Assembly: GCA_033675545.1 (NCBI GenBank)
Contig: JAWDGP010006922.1
Coordinates: 131,501-195,500 of the forward strand
Source: Elysia crispata
Lineage: Eukaryota > Mollusca > Gastropoda > Plakobranchidae
Reading direction: 5' to 3'
Length of the DNA: 64,000 nucleotides
The position numbers were made by a program, and so were the translations under genes. The notes below the pieces were generated by a model, which did no database searches, had not been told where the DNA came from, and worked only from the letters and a program-made list of their open reading frames with translations. This document shows, in pieces, positions 57,201 through 64,000 of this stretch; position 1 is the first letter of the stretch, and the number at the start of each line of letters is the position of its first letter.

Positions 57201-60200
57201 TCATTTAGATACATCACAGATTGAAAAGATGAGGAGGACTGTTGAGGATCTAGAATTTGATGTGCAGCAAAAATCAAAAGTAAGAGTGAAGGATTAAAAT
57301 TGTTTCCTAAAATATCCTGATTAGCGTCCAAGTAATTCAGATTTTCTCTTTTATTTTATAATGCAAAAAAGCTTGACTTTATTGCCCAAATATATAATTT
57401 GCTAAGTCAGACAAATAAATGTAATCAAATTGGAAAATATAACCCTTACCCCTTTTTTTGTCTAGTCATGCGTCCAGCTCACTGAGGAACTGACACAAAT
57501 TAAAGAGACTATGGAAGAAAAGGATGATACCATTGCACAATTGCAAGCTGAGCTAGCAAAACATGCTCGTGGTGTATCTGCAGGTAAGTAGACAAAATAA
57601 TAACTGATGCTTTGATTTTTACTGATATTAAAATAGCAGTGAAAAAAACTGTAGCAATAAGGACATTGCAACTTAGTCGAATGATATAAAGTCAAATCTA
57701 AATCACCTTTTCAAATCAAAGAAATTTTGTTTTTTTGGTGTATTTTGTAAATCATGAAATATCGATGATAATTAACAACCTTCCTTCCTTTCAAAATTCT
57801 TTTAATACTGCATTCATCTCAATATAATTACTTCCATCAACACTAATAGATAGACTCTGTTAAACCTGAAATTCTTTAAAATGACAAGAATGAGGTCAGA
57901 CCTGACAAAATAAGTCTTAATAGAAAAACTCAGTTAAAGTGCTCTTTTTACGTGTTTGTACTTCTCGACAATTAACTTGAAATAAGCAAAAAATTTCTAT
58001 TATAAATAAATTAAACTTAATTTGATTATGCACTTTGTATGGTGTTGATTTTCTTTGATAATCTCATGGAAACAAAAATAAAATGACGCAGTTTTTATAT
58101 TACAGATGTCTAAGATCATACAACAACAGAACTCATTTGTTGCTTTATCAGTAGGGACCACATATAGAGTCATATCCCCTTCTTTTGTTGCCTTAGGTCT
58201 CATCACATGACATTTTGTTTTCAAGGGCACAAATTAAAACTAGCTTTTATTTAATAAAAGCAAGAAATATTATGGAGCAGAAAATAATACTGACTGAAAT
58301 ATCTTATGTTGGATATTAAAGGATTCACATAAAGTAAACAGATTGTGTGAGATGTTTTGTAAGGACATTTAAGCAAACATTTTCAGACTAAACAGAATGT
58401 TGCTTTAATGTGTTGAGCGGATTGAACAAGCAAAGATTTTCAATGATTACAATAAAACCATCTTTTTTCATTTCTTTAATTGCAAAACAAAGCGACAAGT
58501 AGCTTTTTTTATTTGAGTATTTTAAGTATTCTCTGCTTTTGCATATAGTATGAAGTATTAGTGAATGAAAAAAGAAATCAGCTATTACTTCTAATGAGTA
58601 AGCCCGTGACATGCAAAAAAAAACTATACTTACAAATTCACTGAGGGTGATAAGCCTGCCTGAAAATATATAAACTATATCTTTTCTTCTATTCACAGAT
58701 TTATTTTTCTTGTTTGTGATTATATCTAAACTTTAAAACTTTTCTCCAGCTTTTATATATGTTGACATCATAACCATTAGTATCTGAACCACTTCAGTTC
58801 GGCACTATAACAAACATTTATGCAGGATAAATATTTGAATTTATAAATTTAAAGTTAATGATAGTTGCCATGTCATGATCTTTCACAAAATTCAATTGAA
58901 AAAAATGACTTTCTTAATTTTCTGAAACCATCTCCAATTTCCATCATCTATGCCGTGAATTATATTTGTTTTTACTAACCCCATTATTCTGACTTTTCTT
59001 AGTCTTAACAGATCAGCGTTTGACAGATGAAGCAGCCTGGAGTGAGAAACTTGCTTCTGTAGAAAGAAAGCTTAATGAGTCCAAGAGAGAACACGCCAAG
59101 GCAGGTGAGCCTAGAAGTAGTGTTTTTTTTTTTCATGTGCTACTGCTTACTCTACAATAAATCACTCCCTAATGGAAATTAAAGAATATGAGGCTCTGGA
59201 GTTCCAGAGCTCGTATTAGCCATCAATCCAACTGAAATATACACACTAATTTATCTATGAGCCACATGATAGGAAAACAAAACATGAAGATTAATATAAA
59301 AGACCATAAAATATGCTTGTTTATATGTTTCTTTGTTACAGTATCATACTGGGTAAGTCAATGAAACACTGAGCTTGTCTAGTACTGTTAGGATCATTAC
59401 TATTGAGCAATGCATTAAAAAGTTTTTTTTTGGTTGCTTCCCCTTTTTTTCTTTATTTAATGTATTCATTCGGGAATAAAGACAACTCTGTAATAACATG
59501 AGGATTCATTCTGAACAAGAGTTCTTGTTATTACCAAGCTATTATAACATGTTACTACATCAAAGGGCTAGAAAATATGGGCCACTGGATTAGAAACAAT
59601 ATCATTGTCCCCAAATTAGCTAAACTCCATATTGATGAAATCAATGTAACTATGTATGTATGTGTTGAAAGCATTTGAAGTGTGATTAAGCACAATAAAT
59701 AAAATGTTAATTCCACTTTGGACTGATTATTTATTCCTTTCAAAAAGCAAATTACATATGCCATTCCCCCTTTTTTTTTCATTGTAGTAGTGTCTCTAAG
59801 ACAGCTGGAACGCAACCATGCTAGAGAGACAGAAAGAAGTGCTAACCTGCTGCACACAACTGAGGAACATCTCAGTAGACAACTTGCACTGCTCCAAGCC
59901 AAATTAGAGGCCTCCGAGAGAGACAGAAACATCATGGTGGTAAGTTCTGAGCCCTCATGTCATACACCAATGCCTCAGAGGCATAGAAATGGTTACAAGA
60001 GCAGCGCTATCTCAAAAAAAAAAAAAAAAAATCAAGATGGGTGATCCGGAAGATAAGGCAAGAGTCGTACATATGGGAACTTAAATTTCCTTGTACATTG
60101 TGCACAGAGCCTATTTCATTTGTCTAATTTCCTGTAGAAACAAGAATTAATATTTAAACACTTTGATTTTTCAAAAGCAATTAAAATATTTATCATACAT

Positions 60201-60465
60201 TTTTATCTAGTAAATTGGAAGCCACTTGGTTTAATGTTATAGTTTTTATTCATTCACTTTTGCTTAAAAATGTCAATGATCAAATATTTCTTTTATGATA
60301 TTTTTTTCATAAATGATCTTTGGATAAATTCTATATCCTATGATGAATGCATGATGAAACAGTTTTCTCTTGTTTGTTCTTTACAACTTTTTTTAGAGGC
60401 TTAAATAATATCCAAAGAAGTTTTTCAATATTTTGATCATTACTTAAGAACTTTCACATATTATT

Positions 60466-60529
<64 letters not shown>

Positions 60530-62639
60530 TTTTATTTTACTGCCAAACCCAAAAGAAACTTTTATTGTGAAGGAGAACAAGAACACAAAGCAAAAAATTC
60601 ATCAAAAGGATCAAACTGTCGGTTAATTAAACATAAAACATGGATCACCTATGCCCTTATTTTCTCCTTTCAATTTACAAGCTCTATATGACAAAAAGTG
60701 TGTATTTCTAGAATAATAAGACATATAAAGTGTATTACTTGTTCAAAGACATTATTGTGTATAGTTTTTACATACCATTTTGGGTTTGTTTGTTTTTTTT
60801 TAATTTTTGCTGCATCATGTAGAAGCCTGTAAGATTTGAGATGACAACTCGTAAACCTTGATTTAGAAATTTTAGACAAATCTCGGGAGATTGCCATATT
60901 ATGCAGTTAGCTACTTTCATAAATGAGGCCAATGAATGAATCATTTTATGTTCACAAGTAGCATGCTTTAAGTAAACCATCACTGTCACACTGTGTGATA
61001 TCTGATATAGGCTACACTGAGGCAAGAGGGATTATTAACAAAGGCCCGTAGTGAGCGTGGAGAGCCACTGCGTCTTCCCCTAGAATCCCATCAGGCTCGG
61101 TTAGAGGACAATGATGACGATGACAATAATGACGGTATTAAAAGTGGACTTAGCAGGCAGGATGCTGAGAGACACAGTAGTGGTTTAGACAGCAATACTG
61201 AGACCTCAGCTCACTCTGCTGTTGACAACAGTGAAGAAAACAGACGTCCTCAAGAAGACAGACTCATTAACTCCTCTTATGGAGTCAATGGTAAGAGTAT
61301 GCAATGGATATATTTTTCTTTTTTCATCAATTTCATCGCCTTAAAATATATCTTTCCACTAATCTGGTTCTTATGTCAGTAATTCCAATTTTTTTAAATT
61401 GTCTTTTACCAAAGGGCCACATAGATAATAAGTCCTTTTTCTTCATCATAATCTCTCAATTACAACCCGTCTTCCTTTTCATCTTCTTTTGCTCTCTTCT
61501 CTTCATACGAGTGTATAAGTCGTCCAGCCCTTTTTTCAATTCTATTGCAGCAATTAATCATTTTATTTATTTAATGGAAGATTTCAGAAATATGAGTGAC
61601 AGCTACGCCTAGAAAAATACCTATACTTAATTTATGTGCGATTCTATTTTTATGTTGTTGTTGTATTGCTTCTTGTTTTTGTTGTAGCAAACCACATAAT
61701 TGCTTAAAGTTTCTCCTATTAACCATTAGGTGTGAATCATAAAATTAGTTTGTAAATATCTCTTAGGAAAGAAATATTTCACATTGAAGAAACAGAGAAA
61801 TTATGATATGAAGTATTTCAAAGATATGAGTTAAATGTAAAATTTTAACTAGGCTTTTTTAGTTTTATAAAGAGGTTAGATCAGTGCCTTTTTTTTTGTT
61901 TCATTTAGAGACAAAAAGAAATATTTTCTGCACATATTTCTAATCAGATATCTGCTTTACTGTTCATAAATCATGGTGCCACATATTATTTATTAACTTT
62001 ATCATATTTGGAACAAGTTGAATTTAAAGGATTCAACATCTCTAAATTTTTATTAAATTATTCTGTCGCAAATACTAATGCCTGTAGCTCCTTTTGTTTC
62101 TAAAGATGTCATGCTTTCCACTTTCACAATAACACTTTTGTAAGATACTTCAAATCCAAGTCAATTAAGAAATTTAAAATATTTTTGAATATAAAAGATG
62201 CCTTTTTTTGTTTGAGTGGTTGTTTGAAAAGTGCAAAAGCAATTATTAGAAAAGTTTTTTTTTTTCATTTTATTAAGAAAGTTTATAGTGAATGTTGAAT
62301 GTGCCTACGAAACTTATTTCAAATTTTAAAATCTTTATTTTTTCAGCTCAATACAGTTTCTCATTTATTAAAACAATCTGAATACTAGAGACTAAAAATG
62401 TATTTCCGGGACTTTGATTAGCCTATCTTAGGGTCAGCCAACAGAGTAATATTTTAATCAAATAATTTGTGTCTTTTTTTTTCACTTTAGAATTAGAGCC
62501 AGTTGAGAGTGTTTTGGAGGATCTTCGAGCGTTGACAGTGGCCATTTTTGATGATGACGAAGAAGGAGAGGATAGCAGACTTGAAGAGTCTTCTGATGTA
62601 CCCTCAGCACAAGTAACTTCGGATCGTAGTGACAGCTGA
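42614..62639 (+). CDS. CCHCR1: Coiled-coil alpha-helical rod protein 1 (CCHCR1), 20 coding exons
   Basis: Exons: 42614-42659, 45876-46008, 46266-46293, 46607-46639, 47388-47624, 48251-48438, 48862-49105, 49879-49937, 50561-50648, 51585-51695, 53694-53800, 54510-54622, 55442-55568, 56293-56417, 57209-57279, 57466-57583, 59003-59104, 59788-59939, 61011-61290, 62491-62639. Phases agree throughout; 2511 nt encode 836 residues (human about 780). The product is almost wholly heptad-rich coiled coil. Diagnostic CCHCR1 stretches are LKSYIGEQ, RWREKVFELLVQ, RVSFAAGRMELLKSQL, ERKLNESKREHAKA followed by VVSLRQLERNHA, ASERDRNIMVATLRQEGLL, and the terminal SVLEDLRALTVAI. The tail is acidic and Ser-rich (EDNDDDDDNNDG; IFDDDEEGE). 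CCHCR1 proteins are known at centrosomes/centriolar satellites and P-bodies. The start ATG sits in AAAATGGCGGCG. The exon 4 donor and exon 5 acceptor are the weakest junctions: a second donor at 46687 would give a different phase. Confidence 0.92.
42879..43402. mobile_element. MITE with 25-bp inverted repeats, TA-flanked, in CCHCR1 intron 1
   Basis: The ends are ATACCGCAGTGTTGCGGTCC... on the left and its inverse on the right; 24 of the outer 25 bases match. TA flanks lie at 42877-42878 and 43403-43404. It is 524 bp, with a long T run (43141-43165) and no convincing coding potential. The TA target fits a Tc1/mariner-superfamily miniature element. It begins 220 bp after the first coding exon. 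Confidence 0.85.
44690..45537. mobile_element. pogo/Tigger-like non-autonomous element in CCHCR1 intron 1
   Basis: CAGTGCACACC on the left and GGAGTGCACTG on the right are inverted (10 of 11 bases), with TA on both sides (44688-44689, 45538-45539). Subterminal TATA-GAC motifs recur (44706-44835), as in Tigger-type ends. The interior has a G-rich tract at 45008-45044. There is no transposase frame. Confidence 0.65.
45008..45044 (+). other. G-rich tract with G-quadruplex potential
   Basis: Successive G runs (GGG at 45008-45010 and 45018-45020; GGGG at 45022-45025 and 45028-45031; GGG at 45036-45038 and 45042-45044) with short loops, inside a pogo-like element in CCHCR1 intron 1. Confidence 0.6.
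46799..46857. repeat. (TC)n-(AC)n-(TG)n compound microsatellite
   Basis: The CA run (about 46828-46839) and the TG run (46842-46855) are complementary and could fold back on each other. It lies in a CCHCR1 intron. Confidence 0.95.
48180..48240. repeat. (AT)n-T(n) tract at a CCHCR1 acceptor
   Basis: About 49 bp of AT dinucleotides followed by T residues form the pyrimidine side of the acceptor for exon 48251-48438. Confidence 0.95.
54714..55181. mobile_element. pogo/Tigger-like MITE in CCHCR1 intron
   Basis: The left end CAGTGGAACTC follows TA; the right end is GGGTTCCACTG. Inner segments of both ends also share AACAAC in inverted orientation. The right flank is TC rather than TA, so that side has mutated. 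468 bp, non-coding. Confidence 0.6.
60468..60533. repeat. (AT)n-T(n) microsatellite in CCHCR1 intron
   Basis: AT dinucleotides (to about 60512) followed by an uninterrupted T run of about 20. Confidence 0.95.
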
Positions 62640-62738
62640 ATAATTAGTAATAATTAGGTTCACAATGCTATAGACATTCACTATTTACCTTAGGAATATA
62701 ATTATAATTATTCTCATGCTTTTTCACAAAGCTCTTAT

Positions 62739-62744
62739 AATAAA
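62739..62744 (+). terminator. Candidate poly(A) signal, CCHCR1
   Basis: AATAAA 100 nt after the CCHCR1 stop, followed by a T-rich stretch (ATTTTCTGTCTTTCT). Confidence 0.55.
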
Positions 62745-63180
62745 ATTTTCTGTCTTTCTAACGACCTGAACTTATTATTTACATGCTATAGCACAAGACT
62801 GAAGTAAAAAAGGACGGTCTAATAACATGGATTCCAGCTAAGTTTAAAAATCCCTTGCTAAATAATAACCATACAATTAATTAACAAAATCTATGTGACT
62901 CTTGTTAATATGAATAAGATTTATGTAGACTCGTAAATGATTCCTGCCACAAAAAGCTATGTAACAGGTCCTTTAATTATGCCTGCTTGCACATCATCCT
63001 TCCTGATTAGTAATGAGGAAACAAACAGGATGAAAAAAGTTGACCTCTAACATTTGGTATTAGTAATTTGTCTTTGGCTTTTGCCTTCTCTTAACTGTTA
63101 AAAATGAGATTTTTTTTTAAATTTTAAAAGCTTTTGTTACAAAATGACCAATTAAAAAATTTTGAAATTATTGCTTTTAA

Positions 63181-63698
63181 CCACTTCACTGTGCTGTGTA
63201 TGTACATCGTACATGCCTGTCTGAAGGGTGTCCCATGCACTGTATACATACGCTGTACATGTTCAATATAGCAAGTTTTGTTCCATGGCATTTAAAATCG
63301 GTTTCAGTTTTCAAATGATAAAAATAGTATTGCTGGTAAGCTCAAGTTTTCCCAAAATTTTTAATAGCTCATGGTATTATTGAAGTTGGACAAAGAACGT
63401 TTAACACATGTGAATCACACACATACGCACACACACACACACACACTCAAAGCAGTTCCTGTGTGTTTGGTTTGTAGAATTTAGATCTAGCCCATATTGT
63501 ATGGAAGAACGTCAGTCTTGACTAGATCTAGATATTGACTTGCAAGCATGGCTTTGCCTCTGATATGCAGTTTTTTGTATCTATCCCTATTATTCCTAGA
63601 TCTAGAGTTGTAGCAAATTTTTACATGTTGGGCATAGGCATAATTGCACAAAAATTTCCTTAGCTTGTGGTGAGGAAAATTGTGTAGCAGTCAAGGGG
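63181..63698. mobile_element. piggyBac-type MITE (TTAA-flanked) downstream of CCHCR1
   Basis: The left end reads TTAA-CCACTTCACTGTGCTG and the right end is the inverse of TTAA-CCCCTTGACTGCTAC. TTAA flanks lie at 63177-63180 and 63699-63702. TGTACA-rich motifs lie near the left end, with a (CA)n run at about 63426-63447 inside. 518 bp, no coding potential. Confidence 0.65.
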
Positions 63699-64000
63699 TT
63701 AATTGCAAACGGTATCAAGTACAAACTTGTTTGTTCAAAACTTTCATGTGAACTTCATATTTTTGTATAGGTCAGGGGCAAAATTATTTGATTGTTTGCT
63801 TTTATATTGTAAATATGTAGACATCTTAATTTTTTTGTAAAAAAATGCTTATCAGATTCACTGAATTTACCCTTGTGATGAGCTCTATAGAGCTCTCTTA
63901 CTACAGTTAACTTTTAACATAGTATGCATTCAAATAAAATTCTGAGGTATGAAATGAATATTATCATTTTTTGGTGTGTATATTATGATTACAGGTATTT

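Overview
This is animal (metazoan) nuclear DNA. It is AT-rich, its genes are split by GT-AG introns, and it carries many mariner-type and other transposon copies, AT microsatellites and poly-T runs. The gene content fits a lophotrochozoan, most likely a gastropod mollusc. That is inferred from the overall look and from a RAG1-N-domain transposon of a kind reported from molluscs; no diagnostic marker was seen.

Three protein-coding genes can be assembled from exons. (1) A minus-strand TMEM179-type membrane protein: three coding exons between 8197 and 9935, with the last exon(s) not found. (2) SLC30A6 (zinc transporter ZnT6), plus strand: 13 coding exons from 13990 to 32058 whose splice phases all agree, giving 421 codons plus stop. 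(3) CCHCR1 (coiled-coil alpha-helical rod protein 1), plus strand: 20 coding exons from 42614 to 62639, giving 836 codons plus stop. Genes 1 and 2 are head to head, about 4 kb apart. Genes 2 and 3 are in tandem, separated by about 10 kb of repeat-rich DNA. The three have no evident functional link: ZnT6 acts in zinc loading of the early secretory pathway, CCHCR1 at centrosomes/P-bodies, and TMEM179 is uncharacterised.

Layout: 1-8196 is repeat-rich sequence 3' of the TMEM179-like exons, with a mariner copy at 3377-4743. 8197-9935 is the TMEM179-like gene. 9936-13989 is the intergenic stretch with an old mariner copy (about 11913-12937) and a probable shared promoter. 13990-32058 is SLC30A6. 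Its introns host a decayed transposon with a RAG1 N-terminal-like zinc-binding domain (20472-22611), a terminal-inverted-repeat element of unknown class (27104-28320) and a near-intact mariner (29264-30630). 32059-42613 holds the 3' UTR, a LINE reverse-transcriptase scrap and a decayed mariner. 42614-62639 is CCHCR1, with three small inverted-repeat elements in its introns. 62640-64000 is 3' flank with a piggyBac-type MITE.

The most interesting item is the 20472-22611 element. It puts a RAG1-N-terminal-like C2..C2 domain just upstream of a transposase-like C-terminal segment, between CACGGCGT inverted ends flanked by TTAA, with AGGTCA motifs clustered near both ends.
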